DNA from: Aradus depressus
Lineage: Eukaryota > Arthropoda > Insecta > Hemiptera > Aradidae
NCBI GenBank assembly: GCA_963662175.1
Contig: OY759220.1
Span: 43,558,136 to 43,622,135 of the forward strand
Direction of reading: 5' to 3'
Length of the DNA: 64,000 nucleotides
The notes under the pieces were generated by a model that did not search any database, had not been told where the DNA came from, and saw nothing but the letters and a program-made list of their open reading frames with translations. Positions within the stretch are counted from its first letter, which is position 1. Every line of letters begins with the position of its first letter. This document shows positions 23,270 through 35,247 of this stretch, one piece after another. A program made the position numbers and the translations under genes.

Positions 23270-23625
23270 TGGTCAATCACCTGCGATGTACTTCCCCTGC
23301 ACAAGTTAATCAACTTGGTATTCCCCCTCCCTTCAACACCAGTCGAGCGATTTGGATGAAAATTATTAGTTGATTTACACAGGGATTTCTAAATCCTCAT
23401 ACCAAATTTCGTGTCGATACATTCATTACATCGGCAGTTATTAGTTGTTTGTGTTAAGCCCCCTTCCCTTTGGCCGATTTAGCTAAAAATTAAAAACACA
23501 GACAGTTTTATTATTATTTTTTTTTCTTCGAATCAGGGGATCGAATAACTTAAAATTCCGGTGAAAACTCAACAGTGAATTTCTAACCGATTATATAACT
23601 TCCCCTATACTTCTTATAGCTGCGG
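23270..23625 (+). repeat. family A copy
   Basis: Shows 'GTACTTCCCCTGCACAAGTT', 'TTCGTGTCGATACATTCATT', 'CATCGGCAGTTATTAGTTGT' and 'ACTTCCCCTATACTTCTTAT'. Confidence 0.8.
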
Positions 23626-23712
23626 ATTAAATAATTTTTCTAATGTATTTCAATTCGAAAAAATATGTAAAAGAACATTTTTCAAATATTAATTATTCCA
23701 CAAAAATTTCAT

Positions 23713-24074
23713 AAAAATACTAGGTACCTACTGGTTAAAAATACTAGGTATCTACTGGTTAAAAATACTAGGTATCTACCGGTTAAAAATACTAGGTATC
23801 TACTGGTTAAAAATACTAGGTATCTACTGGTTAAAAATACTAGGTATCTACTGGTTAAAAATACTAGGTATCTACTGGTTAAAAATACTAGGTATCTACT
23901 GGTTAAAAATACTAGGTACCTACTGGTTAAAAATACTAGGTATCTACTGGTTAAAAATACTAGGTATCTACTGGTTAAAAATACTAGGTATCTACTGGTT
24001 AAAAATACTAGGTATCTACTGGTTAAAAATACTAAGTACCTACTGGTTAAAAATACTAGGTATCTACTGGTTAA
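23713..24074. repeat. 24-bp tandem repeat, about 15 copies
   Basis: The unit AAAAATACTAGGTATCTACT plus GGTT repeats with only scattered point changes (TACC for TATC, CTACCGG, ACTAAG). It begins just after family A and ends in an A run. Confidence 0.97.
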
Positions 24075-24119
24075 AAAAAAAAAAAATTAAACATGAAAAT
24101 CCAGAACCTTCTGACGACA

Positions 24120-24640
24120 ACACAAATTGATTGTCAGCCAAATTGACCAAAGGGAAGGGGGAGATTAGGGGAGAGGCTTAGCTCAAAAACTCTAATAACT
24201 GTGAATAGAGAATCTATAAGTGACTCTTGATAATGCCTTAACACGGCCAAACTAGTTGAGTATTTGAGAATATATAGTGAAGTTTGACAAACAAATTGTG
24301 TATTTTAATTATCTATTCCTAGAATGGAGCTTCACAAAGTAAATCTGGAAACCATAAATTATCTAATAACTGTTTTTATAATGAATGTATCGACCCAAAA
24401 TTTCATAAGTAAATTCAAAACCCCATAAGGAGAGCACATTAAATTTCCTCAAAACCGGCCGAGGGGGGCTCAGTTCAAAAACCTTAGTAACTGTCGAATT
24501 AATGAATTTATCGACACAAAATTTAGTATGAGGATTATTAGCGCAAACGGTCGACTGGTTTTGGAGGGGGAGCTAAAAGTTAATTGATTAATTCGTTCTG
24601 GGGAAGTATACATAAACGGTGATTCACCGATTTTTTTGAG
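24120..24640 (-). repeat. family A copy, minus strand
   Basis: Holds 'GATTAGGGGAGAGGCTTAGC', 'AATGTATCGACCCAAAATTT', 'GCGCAAACGGTCGACTGGTT' and 'TTAATTCGTTCTGGGGAAGT', in reversed family order. Confidence 0.8.
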
Positions 24641-26280
24641 AATGTCTTGCCCCGGGCCCCCGGGAGATGCTGGAAGAGAGAGAAACCGATCAGATAGGAG
24701 GGGGGGGGGGGGGGGTGCTTTCACCAGGACCGGTCTTCTACGTCACCAAGGTCGGAGCGGCAAGGGCGCGTCCCCGGCCAAAAATCCAGCTCTGCCCCGC
24801 TAGCCAAGTACCAAGAACCCACGTCTATCTTATCTGACCTCCAGGCAGAACTGATGTACCCTGAGGGAGGCCAGATACGCATGGCGGGTACATCCCGTAA
24901 TTCCAAAACAGGGTTTCTAAATGGTAATTCTAAGTATTGTGCATTTTCTGATTTTATTACTTTTTTTCTTCTGGTTACGATCTTATGCTGAGGTCTTATA
25001 CCAGTCACAATGTTCAGCAACTCACAGCCACATTGATTTAAGGACAAGCAAATAGAAGAAACAGCTAAACCTAATGATAACCAGCTTGCATTGGCGTTAT
25101 TCATTGCATTATTCTCTGGGAGGGGGGGCAGCCAGTCAACATGACTGAGACAATTAATCAATAGTTTACATTTCACAATCATATTTTTAGTTTAAGTTTA
25201 ATTAAAATTAATAATTAAGAATCAGGTATCAGACACAAAATATTAGTATGTTATAACAAAATTATTAGAAACCACAGCATTTTTTTAAAGTCAATAATAT
25301 ACTTATTTTCTTAACTAATAGTTTAAAATTTATAAAAACAGTTTTATTATGATTTTCCCTCTCGTTTACCTTATACATTTCAATATAACACATTTCACAA
25401 CAGTTGGTATTTTTCTCTTCTTTACTTCGGCCAATATTTATAATGTTGTATCTTCCAAAACTAATTTTTTGTTTAAATAAGTTTGTTATATTTTCTATTT
25501 TTAATTATAAGTTTGTATTGATATATAAACTTATATATTTCGTCACATATATATATATATATTTATGTGGGAACTAGTAAGGTCAACCCTTGCTATGGGA
25601 TTTGTATCTTTATAAGCAATAAAGTTTCATTTCATTTCAAAATAATTAACACAAATTTAAATCAAAAATTAATATTTTCATGAGTCTAGTCATCCAGTCT
25701 TATACAATAAGTAGCAGTAAGTAATTAAATCAATTAAATAAGCCTTAAATTAATTTTTCTTTTTTTTCAGCAAATCGGTCGAACACTTTTTCAGCTGAAA
25801 TTTTATTTTTACTATTTCATTCTCGTTCAGCTGATCGCACTAAATGTACGCTAAAAAACAATTATTTTCCCTTTTTACGGCTTTTATTGAATACATTCTA
25901 AAATATGCAGTTAGTCTTAATAGTCTTTTTATTTTAGTCACGGCGCGCCGTGCGGAGTTTTTGGGAGAGATTTTAAAATTGCCGCGCTTTTTTTGTGACA
26001 CGTATGACGATGCGTTCGCTAAACTCTCATACTTCGCCGATTAGCGGCATTCGTTGGAGTCCAAACTTTAAGAAAGCGTAATTTGAATCCGAATAACGTT
26101 TGCCTGGGAACTGAAGCTTTCTATATCCAACTAATGTCTTGACTGTAATGTGGCGGAATTGTCGTTATACTCGTAATTATATATTTTGTTAATTAGGTAC
26201 ATTACATCGCACTTTTCTGGGTGTGCAACGGCATTCTGGGGGGCTGTGCTTTAAAAAAAATTGAAAATAGAACGGAAATA
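24641..26280. other. unresolved region, 153-codon minus-strand frame, possible LINE 3' end
   Basis: A minus-strand open frame at 24721-25182 has no recognisable domain; its GC-rich start sits beside a G run. Near 25600-25640 'GCAATAAAGTTTCATTTCAT' followed by TTCA resembles the simple 3' end of a non-LTR element. A 66-codon frame at 25844-26044 is unassigned. Confidence 0.3.
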
Positions 26281-26282
26281 TA

Positions 26283-26990
26283 TCTATATAATAAAAATGA
26301 ATGCTAAATTTTGCTAAGCGCAAAACTCGAGAACGGCTGGACCAATTCGGCTAATTTTTTTTTTCAAATATTCGTTGAAGTCCGAGGAAGGTTCTTATGA
26401 AGAGAGTTCCTAGCGGTCAACTGGAGGGGGGGGGGGGGGCTAAGGACAAAACTTGCTCTAGCGCATTAACGGATGGACGGATTAACATGAAATTTCCCAT
26501 GTAGTATTCTTAAAAGCCAAGTTAAAAAATAGGCTATGTGGCGTCCATAAATTTTGAACGGTAGGGGGGGTTGTAAGGGGGGCCTAAATACAAAGGTAAA
26601 TCATTAAAGTGCTAGTCATTAACGGATCAACGGGAGGGGGGTATGGGGGGGGGCAAGCATATACCTAAATGGTAGTTTCAAAAGCAATATTTAAAAATTG
26701 GCTATGACCCTTTGGACGGGAGGGGCGGGGGTGCATTAATGCAGAATGAATCTCACATGGAGCTTTCTTAAAGATGGGGTATAGCTCTAATTTTAATAGG
26801 GTGGGTTTCCTAAGCAAGTAGGTAATACGGAGGTCCACCGTTGCACGGTTAATAATAGCTTTCACCAGCGTTGTAAAGCACAAAATACCTAGGGCATCCG
26901 CTGTTGCAAGGCACATACTATCTGTGTTGCCCAGCGTTCCTAAGATCTTAATATCTGGTTGCACGGAGTTGCTGTGGTTCCAAGTGGTCA
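26283..26990 (+). mobile_element. decayed Helitron-like element
   Basis: Starts A|TCTATATAATAAAAATGAAT and shares the family order: 'TTAACGGATGGACGGATTAA', 'ACATGAAATTTCCCATGTAG', 'GTGCATTAATGCAGAATGAA' and the GCGTTCCTAAGATCTTAATA-type repeats near the end. The 3' hairpin and CTAG end are not found. It is followed directly by the 27-kb tandem array. Confidence 0.6.
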
Positions 26991-27106
26991 AAAAAAAAAA
27001 AAAATCCGGTCCAATAGCTTTTAACAGAACGACGTCTGTCGGGTCAGCAAGTGTATGATAAAATAAGTTACCGTTTGGTTCCAACTAAAATTATCCAGGA
27101 AGAGAT

Positions 27107-27307
27107 GTGGAATATAAGTGGGCTTTCAGGTACCGTTTTGACATATTTTCTGAAAAACAAATTAATACAGCTATGTTGGTAGATAGGCAGCATCCAGAAA
27201 CGAAGATGGTCAACCAAAGGAAGATTCAGATGTATCGGGAAAGTCCCATCCGAAGGACGACGTGCTCAAATTTATTTTTATCTTCCCGATTAAAACATCT
27301 GACCTAA
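27107..27307 (+). pseudogene. module R copy 1 (uncharacterised protein-like segment)
   Basis: Encodes a segment with EYKWAFRYRFDIFSEKQIN and AMLVDRQHPETKMVNQRK, then runs into SINE-body-like DNA. The same segment recurs at 29431 and 30202 with almost no change, and in diverged form at 44405 (LEYRLALWYRFQIFSEKPIN) and on the minus strand near 45655-45745. Synonymous and conservative differences between the distant copies suggest that it was once coding. I do not recognise the family, and a transposon ORF is the likely source. Confidence 0.45.
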
Positions 27308-29430
27308 GTGACTTGGCTAGATTACTAAATGGCGATCCTGAGCTCGGTAAACCCCATAATTCAAATTTCTAGCTTTTAAACGGTTTTTAGATTTAATATT
27401 TGTTAAAACTGATGAACAACCGGGATATCTGAATCCTACACAAAAATCGAAATAAAAATGTTTTTCGAAAAAAGTCGGGCTAAATACCATTCTTCAAATT
27501 TCTCGCTTTTTAACGGTTTATAGGCTTAATATTAGTTAAAACTGATAGACAGATTGAGATATATCGGGAAAGTCCCATCCGAAGGACGACGTGCTCAAGG
27601 TTTTTTTAACCTAAGTGAAATTTTAGCCACCTAGGTTTAGTTACATAACATACGACTCATTATCGAGCACCTGACATACAAAAAGGCCCTCGATCATAGC
27701 CTAAAGTCCAATCCGAAGGACGACGTGCTCAAGTAATTATTAACGTAAATGAAATTTCAACTACCCAGGTTTAGATACATAACATACGACTCATTATCGA
27801 GTACCTGACATACGAAAAGGCCCTCGATCATAGCTTAAAGTCCAATCCGAAGGACGACGTGCTCAAGGTTATTTTTAACCTAAGTGAAATTTCAGCTACT
27901 CAGGTTTAGATACATAACATACGACTCATTATCGAGTACCTGACATACGAAAAGGCCCTCGATCATAGCTTGATGTCCAATCCGAAGGACGACGTGCTCA
28001 AATTTATTTTTATCTTACCAATAAAACATCTGACCTAATTGACTTGGCTAGATTTAGAAATGGCGATCCTGAGCTCGGAGGACGACGTGCTCAAGTTTTA
28101 ATGAACCTAAGTGAAATTTTAGCCACCCAGGTTTAGTTACAGAACATACGACTCATTATCGAGCACCTGACATAAAAAAAGGCCCTCGATCATAGTCTAA
28201 AGTCCAATCCGAAGGACGACGTGCTCAAGTAACTTTCAACGTAAATGAAATTTCAACTACCCAGGTTTAGATACATAACATACGACTCATTATCGAGTAC
28301 CTTACATACAAAAAGGCCCTCGATCATAGCCTAAAGTCCAATCCGAAGGACGACGTGCTCAAAGTTATTTTTATCTTCCCGATTAAAATATCTGACCTAA
28401 GTGACTTGGCTAGATTTCGAAATGGCGATCCTGATCTCGGTAGACTCCATTCTTCAAATTTCTAGCTTTTAAACGGTTTTTAGATTTAATATTTGTTAAA
28501 ACTGATGAACAACCGGGATATCTGAATCCTACACAAAAATCGAAATGAAAATGTTTTTCGAAAAAAGTCGGGCTAAATAGCATTCTTCAAATTTCCTGCT
28601 TTTTAACGGTTTATAGATTTAATATTTGTTAAAAATGATAGACAGATTCAGATATATCGGGAAAGTCCCATCCGAAGGACGACGTGCTGAAGGTTTAATG
28701 AAACTAAGTGAAATTTCAGCTACCCAGGTTTAGATACATAACATACGACTCATTATCGAGCACCTGACATACAAAAAGGCCCTCGATCATAGCCTAAAGT
28801 CCAATCCGAAGGACGACGTGCTCAAAGTTATTTTTATCTTCCCGATTAAAATATCTGACCTAAGTGACTTGGCTAGATTTCGAAATGGCGATCCTGAGCT
28901 CGGTAAACTCCATTCTTCAAATTTGTGGCTTTTAAACAGTTTTTAGTTTTAATATTTGTTAAAACTGATGAACAACCGGGATATCTGAATCCTACACAAA
29001 AATCGAAATAAAAATGTTTTTCGAAAAGTCGGGCGAAATCCCATTCTTCACATTTCTCGCTTTTTAACAGTTTTTAGATTTAATATTTGTTAAAACTGAT
29101 AGACAGATTCAGATAAATCGGGAAAGTCCCATCCGAAGGACGACAAGCTCAAGGTTTTTTTAACCTAAGTGAAATTTCAGCTACCCAGGTTTAGTTACAT
29201 AACATACGACTCATTATCCAGTACCTGACATACAAAAAGGCCCTCGATCATAGCCTAAAGTCCAATCCGAAGGACGACGTGCCCAAATTTATTTTTATCT
29301 TCTCGATTAAAACATCTGACCTAAGTACCTTGGCTAGATTTCTAAGTGGCGATCCTGAGCTCGATAGACTCCATATGTATGATAAAATAAGTTACCGTTT
29401 GGATCCAACTAAAATTATCAAGGAAAAAAT

Positions 29431-29613
29431 ATGGAATATGAGTGGGCTTTGAGGTACCGTTTTGACATATTTTCTGAAAAACAAATTAATACAGCTATGT
29501 TGGTAGATAGGCAGCATCCAGAAACGAAGATGGTCAACCAAAGAAAGATTCAGATGTATCGGGAAAGTCCCATCCGAAGGACGACGTGCTCTAGTAATTT
29601 TTTACCTAAATGA
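29431..29613 (+). pseudogene. module R copy 2
   Basis: The same frame as copy 1 with EYEWALRYRFDIFSEKQIN at the start. It is flanked by the same upstream block ('ATAAAATAAGTTACCGTTTG') and the same downstream CCGAAGGACGACG block, so the whole unit was duplicated inside the array. Confidence 0.45.
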
Positions 29614-30201
29614 AATGTCACCTACCCAGGTTTAGATACATAACATACGACTCATTATCGAGTACCTGACATATGAAAAGGCCCTCGATCATAGCTTAAG
29701 GTCCAATCCGAAGGACGACGTGCTCATATTTATTTTCATCTTCCCGATTAAAACATCTGACGTAAGTGACTTGGCTAGATTTCTAAATAGCGATCCTGAG
29801 CTCGGTAAACTCCATTCTTCAAATTTCCTGCTTTTTAACGGTTTATAGATTTAATATTTGTTAAAACTGATAGACATATTCAGATATATCGGGAAAGTCC
29901 CATCCGAAGGACGACGTGCTCAAGGTTTAATGAACCTAAGTGAAATTTTAGCTACCCAGGTTTAGTTACATAACATACGACTCATTATCGAGCACCTGAC
30001 ATACAAAAAGGCCCTCGATCATAGCCTAAAGTCCAATCCGAGGGACGACGTGCTCAAATTTATTTTTATCTTCCCGATTAAAACATCTGACGTAAGTGCC
30101 TTGGCGAGATTTCTAAGTGGCGATCCTGAGCTCGATAGACTCCATATGTATGATAAAATAAGTTACCGTTTGGTTCCAACTAAAATTATCAAGGAAGAAA
30201 T

Positions 30202-30399
30202 GTGGAATATAAATGGGCTTTCAGGTACCGTTTTGACATATTTTCTGAAAAACAAATTAATACAGCTATGTTGGTAGATAGGCATCATCCGGAAACGAAG
30301 ATGGTCAACCAAAGAAAGATTCAGATGTATCGGGAAAGTCCCATCCGAAGGACGACGTGCTCAAGGATATTTAAAAAAATAAATAATATAAGTCAGTAA
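30202..30399 (+). pseudogene. module R copy 3
   Basis: The same frame again (AMLVDRHHPETKMVNQRK). A fourth partial copy starts at about 30475 and is cut by the Helitron-like element at 30515. Confidence 0.45.
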
Positions 30400-30514
30400 A
30401 ACAACTTAGAGCCCCGTCTAGATTTCCAACTTGCGATCCTGAGCTCAGTAGACACTAAATATAAAGAAAAAATACTTTTCCGTTTGGCTCCAACTAAAAT
30501 TATCAAGGAAGAAA

Positions 30515-31188
30515 TCTATATTAATAAAGCTGAAACGGGGTTTATTTGTTTGTTTGTCCCAGCATCACGCCCAAACGGCTCGACGGGTTTTTATGAAACT
30601 TCACATGTAGTATTCTTATGACCCCAGTTGAATAATAGGCTATGTGGCGTCCCAAAATTTTGAACGGGAGGGGGGTGGTGGGGATAGGCCTAAATATAAA
30701 GATACCGGTAGCTCATTAACTAATGGTCGGATTATAATGAAATTTCACATGTAGTATTCTTAAAGGCCAAATAGAAAAATAGGGTTGGTGACCTCTCAAG
30801 ATATTGAACGAAAGAGAGGATAGTGGGGGTGGACTTAAGTATATAAATAGTGGTAGCTCATTAACTAATGGTCGCATTGTCATGGAATTTCACATGTAGT
30901 AATTTCAAAACAAAATTTGAAAATTCGTTGTGACGTTTCAACTTTTTGAACCTGAGGGGTGTGGTGCATTAAGCTGAAGGAATTTCACATGTAGCTTTCT
31001 CTTCTTCTGTACACCGGTATTCAGCAGATACTAGCTGCGGTGTCTGCCGTTGAAGTACTATAAGGCTTATTCTATATGAATAATTGAAAATTATAACATC
31101 ATGAATGTACTGTCGAAGAATTGAATTGGATTCGAATGAGAGATATTAGGTGAAAAGTTCCCTGAGCAACGCCGGGTATTACTGCTAG
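30515..31188 (+). mobile_element. non-autonomous Helitron-like element
   Basis: 5' end TCTATATTAATAAAGCTGAA, 3' end hairpin-like 'CCTGAGCAACGCCGGG' then TATTACTGCTAG. It lies between A (30514) and T (31189), matching the Helitron rule of A^T insertion without duplication, a 5' TC and a 3' CTRR after a GC hairpin. It has no Rep/helicase ORF and is about 674 bp. It inserted into the fourth module R of the array, so it is younger than the array. Confidence 0.8.
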
Positions 31189-31340
31189 TTATTAATAATT
31201 TTGTAAATAAATAACATGAACAAGCAATAGTGTTGAACAGAAACAGGCCAACATGAGCACTGTAATGAAGGCAAGCAGGGGAGCTCTATGTGTCTATGTC
31301 TGCTCCAACATCACATATAGGCGACAGATTAGAGTTAATA

Positions 31341-31574
31341 GTTAGTTATTGTGACTCATGCCCGGGCATTAAATACGAGGTCATATCGCCTACTAACAGA
31401 GCGCTCTTTAGTCCCCCCTGTTTAAATGAGCCCGGCTCTTGGAGTCCTAAATTTTGCCTACTCTGATTTAATTCCTAGGATAGGGCTCTTTACCGAGGAG
31501 TCTCTATAGGGTTTCTAACCACCGATTTTGAGCGCAATAGGCAATCACGCTATTTCTGAACTACTTGCGCCCTC
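31341..31574 (-). repeat. SINE, diverged with internal deletion
   Basis: 'ATTGTGACTCATGCCCGGGC' at the left and 'ACTACTTGCGCCCTC' at the right frame a shortened body. The A and B boxes are mutated, and the tail is GTTAGTTATT rather than TTAGG. Confidence 0.8.
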
Positions 31575-31837
31575 TCAACAAATTAGATATTAATGAAATT
31601 TAACATTTGGCTATTTTATGAAACTGGCTCAAATTGGTCTTAAATTTTTGAATGAGAAGAGAAAAAAAGGAAATTTTGATTCTCTCCTTTAAGTCCGCCA
31701 TACTGTTTGCATTACCTCAAGTGGCACCTTTTCCACAATTAGTATGTAACATTGACTCACAGCTCACTTAATTACTCATCCGCTAGCATCTATATAGAGA
31801 ACCACAAAAAAAAACAAAAAAACAGTAGTCGAAGAAT

Positions 31838-32262
31838 TACCGACAATATACTTCCCCAGAACGATTTAATCAATTAATTTTTCGCAAAGAGTTGTTTTAC
31901 ATGGGGATTCCAATATCCTCATACTAAATTGCATGTCGATAGATTCTTTACATCGGCAGTTATTTGGGTTTTTGAGTTAAAACTCACCTCTGATCCCCAT
32001 CCCCTTCGGCCGATTTGGTTGAAAATCGATAGGTGTTGTCTTTATGGGGTTTTGGACACACATATAAAATTTCGTGTTGATACATTCATTCTATCGGCAG
32101 TTATCGTGTTCACAGACTAATACAAAGTCAAACAAACAGAATTTTTAATTTTCATTTTTAAAATCTAGAGGTGGGAAAAAATGAAATTCCGTTGAAACCT
32201 CAGCATCGAATTTTTGACCGATTACATAACTTCCTCTATACTTCGTATAGCTGGGGATGTTA
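31838..32262 (+). repeat. family A copy
   Basis: 'TATACTTCCCCAGAACGATT', 'CATCGGCAGTTATTTGGGTT', 'GCCGATTTGGTTGAAAATCG', 'TTCTATCGGCAGTTATCGTG' and 'ACTTCCTCTATACTTCGTAT' follow in order. Confidence 0.85.
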
Positions 32263-32567
32263 ATCACTAAAACATACAGCGTATAAGAACCTGTTAATAT
32301 TAATATTATCTACAGAGAGGGTGTTAAGAGCCATAAACGGGAGGAATTTGTTAAAATGAGTGAAGGGGCTGGCTGGCTCAAGTTTAACGGGCGGTTAGGT
32401 AACAGTTGCGGCTTCTGAGGTCGTCACTTAGATCATCAACCTTCATGTTAAATTGTGTTCACGCTGATGAAATTCTGTTACAGCAAGGTCAGAGGTTGAA
32501 AAAACAACCTTACCAACACAGCTCCACTCTCGCCTTTTATTTTATTTTATATAAATATATTATATTA

Positions 32568-32601
<34 letters not shown>

Positions 32602-32619
32602 TAATAGGCCAAAGCAAAG

Positions 32620-32835
32620 GGGGGATTAGGCTCAACTTAGGGAAGCTCAACTTAAAAACCGTAATAACTGCCATAGTAATGAATATATCGACACAAAATT
32701 TAGTATGAGGATACAGAAACTACTAAGTAAGTCCACTATTAATTTTTAACCCAAACAATTGATTGGTGGAGGGAGAGCGAAAACTTAATTGATTATTTTG
32801 TGCCAGGAAAATACATTGCCGGTGATCCATCTTTT
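32620..32835 (-). repeat. family A fragment, minus strand
   Basis: 'AATGAATATATCGACACAAA', 'TAGTATGAGGATACAGAAAC' and 'CTTAATTGATTATTTTGTGC', then 'TTGCCGGTGATCCATC'. It is preceded by an AT-dinucleotide and poly(A) stretch (32565-32605). Confidence 0.75.
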
Positions 32836-33040
32836 TTTTTGTAAATATCCCACAAAGGTCGTTCATTCAATGTTCTTAACTATCTGATTATTTACCATGA
32901 GCCATTTAATCATGGATCGTAAATATATATATTTTTTTCTCCATATTAATTTATTCATTTTTATTGACAAGTATTGCTCGGAAACTTTTTCGGATTATGT
33001 GTGTGCATGTAGACACAAGTATATCCATATTTCAGTTATA

Positions 33041-33925
33041 TCTATATTAGTAAAGCTGAAACGGGGTTTGTTTGTGAGTTTGTGGGTTTGTTTCAGCATC
33101 AAGCTCAAACCGCTAGACGGATTTTTAAGGAACTTCAGATGTAGTATCCTTTTGACTCCGATTGAATAATAGGCTATGTGGCGTTCCAAAGTTTTGAATG
33201 GGTGCGGGGGTTGTACGGGGGGCTAAGCATAAAAATTGTTCTAGCTCATTAACTAATGGTCGGATTGTCATGGAATTTCACATGTAGTATTCTTAAAAGC
33301 CAAATTGAGAAATGCGCTAGGTATATGAAATCTCAAAAATTTGAACGGGATGGGGGGTTATGGGGGCCTGACTATAAATATAGTGCTAGCTCATTAACGG
33401 GTAATCGGAATGTCATGAAATTTCACATAGTAGTTTAAAAAACAAAATTTGAAAATTGGCTATGACGTTCCAACTTTTTGGACGTGAGGGGCGGGGGTGC
33501 ATTAATGCTGAAGGACATGTAGCTGCCTTAAAAATGGGATATAGCCCTAATTTTAAATGGATGGGTTTCCTAAGCATGTATTACCTAGGAGGTCCACCGT
33601 TGCACGGTTAATAATAGCTGTGGTCACCAGCGTTCTTAAGAACTTAATAGTTGTGGGGTGCGCCGTTGCAAGGCACATAATAGCTGTGGTGCCTCGCGTT
33701 CCTAACTACGTACTAGCTGTGATGCCCCACGGTTCTAAGCAATTACTAGCTGGGGTTGCGCAGTTGCAAGGCAAATACTAGCTGTGATGCCCCGCGTTCC
33801 TAACTGCGTACTAGCTGTGATGCCCAGCTGTCCTAAGAACTTACTAGCTGGGGTGCCCGCCGTTGCAAGACACATACTGTGGTGCCCAGCGGTTCTTAGC
33901 ACACGAACTGAGGTGTCCGCCGCTT
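33041..33925 (+). mobile_element. Helitron-like element with 3' minisatellite
   Basis: Starts A|TCTATATTAGTAAAGCTGAA with the same order as 30515-31188. From about 33590 it carries a tandem region of roughly 50-60-bp units containing 'CGTTCCTAACTACGTACTAG' and 'CTGTGATGCCC' variants, ending in AT dinucleotides. The CTAG terminus is lost. Confidence 0.7.
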
Positions 33926-34346
33926 ATATATATATATATATATAATAAAATATATAAATAAACATATTTAAAAAAGATAAATATTAGTGTTTTTAAATTA
34001 TTTTTCAAGATGCATTTTTTGTCGTTTATTCTTAAGTTATTTTATATATTATGTATTAACATAATAAACATGATATTATAAAGTAATTTATTTTAAATTA
34101 TGTCACTGTATTTTTACAACCACATACGATTTTTTGCTGTATGTGCACTCTTTTTATCTTAGTAAAGTAATGATATACACGAAATATGTCGATCTGGATG
34201 ATTCACAATCGACTTTTTATAAGATTAATAATTTATCATTTGTGCTAGTACTGTGTACAATGTGCAAATATTAGTGAGACATAATCAATTTTCTATTTAA
34301 AATGTTTAGATGAAATATGAGCGGTGAAAACCAGTTTGATGTGCCT
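33926..34346. other. no gene seen
   Basis: AT-rich DNA without recognisable features. Confidence 0.5.
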
Positions 34347-34426
34347 CGGAGGCTGCTGGGATGATTAATTTTAGGGCTATCTGTTACACCTTTCACAGGT
34401 GGTACTCATGAAAAGTATATATACTC

Positions 34427-35028
34427 CTAAACGGTTACAGATATCAAAATTTGGCATAGGACTAAAGTTGTAGCACTCGCCGAGAGCTATAGTATGGCGT
34501 CCTCGAAAAGACAAAAATGACCCTTTTAATGGCTCACACAGCCCTTCGAAGGGCGGGGTTACCTTTTGACCCTTAAGTTTCATTACATTTTATTAAAGTA
34601 CTAAAGAAACAAGGAAGAACTAAGCAAACAGATTTTTGATACGTCAAGTATTTCTCGGAAAAAAAACGTTTAAAGTTGCACGTTTTTCTTATTCTGAAGA
34701 TATTAAATTCCAACTAACCAGAATAAAAGAAACGTGCAACTTTAAACGTTTTTTTCCCGAGAACTACTTGACGTATCAAAAATCTGTTTACACATTTCTT
34801 CCTTGTTTTTTTAATACTTTAATAAAATGTAATGAAACTTAAGGGTCAAAAGGGAACTCCGCCCTTCGAAGGGCTGTGTGAGCCATTAAAAGGGTCATTT
34901 TTGTCTTTTCTAGGGCGCCATACTATAGCTCTCGGCGAGTGTTACAACTTTAGTCCTATGCACAATTTTGATATCTCTAACAGCTTAGGAGTTATTTCAC
35001 TTGTGGTCCGCTTATCTGGGCCACCATG
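34427..35028. mobile_element. foldback element, second copy
   Basis: The same long palindrome as 5801-6474, centred near 34725. The right end is intact (CCGCTTATCTGGGCCACCAT). The left arm lacks its outermost 25 bases or so. Matching 'MKLKGQK' frames in the arms are mirror artefacts, not genes. Confidence 0.85.
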
Positions 35029-35247
35029 TATATATGTATATAGTCAAAGTTTATAACGACACCGGATATAATGTTTATTGACTACCTACTCATTTCAATA
35101 TTATGTACATAGGTTTAGGTATGTACATATGTATGTACATAATACATAGGTATGAACTAATATTATAACAGTCATAAACTTATAACGGACTGTTTGTTGT
35201 AACCGACAATTAAAATTGTATTGTGATAATTAATATGATGAAAAATA

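Larger units (their letters stand above)
27049..30514 (+). repeat. complex tandem array of SINE-body and module R segments
   Basis: About 3.5 kb built from a few recurring blocks. The block TCCGAAGGACGACGTGCTCA occurs about 17 times, often 131-132 bp apart (for example 27714, 27846, 27977). Others include 'ACGACTCATTATCGAGTACC', 'AAGGCCCTCGATCATAGC', 'CAACCGGGATATCTGAATCC' and module R. The first blocks are diverged homologues of the SINE body (CCGAAGGACGGCGTGCTTAA; AACGAGTACCTGACATCGTA), here without A and B boxes. It has the look of a satellite-like array grown from a SINE-derived unit. Confidence 0.85.

Noticed and set aside
23713..24074. CRISPR-like regular repeats
   Set aside because: Units are contiguous without unique spacers and the DNA is eukaryotic.
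34832..35056. Conserved 'MKLKGQKGTPPFEGL' ORFs on both strands
   Set aside because: They sit in the mirrored arms of a foldback element, where any open frame appears twice.
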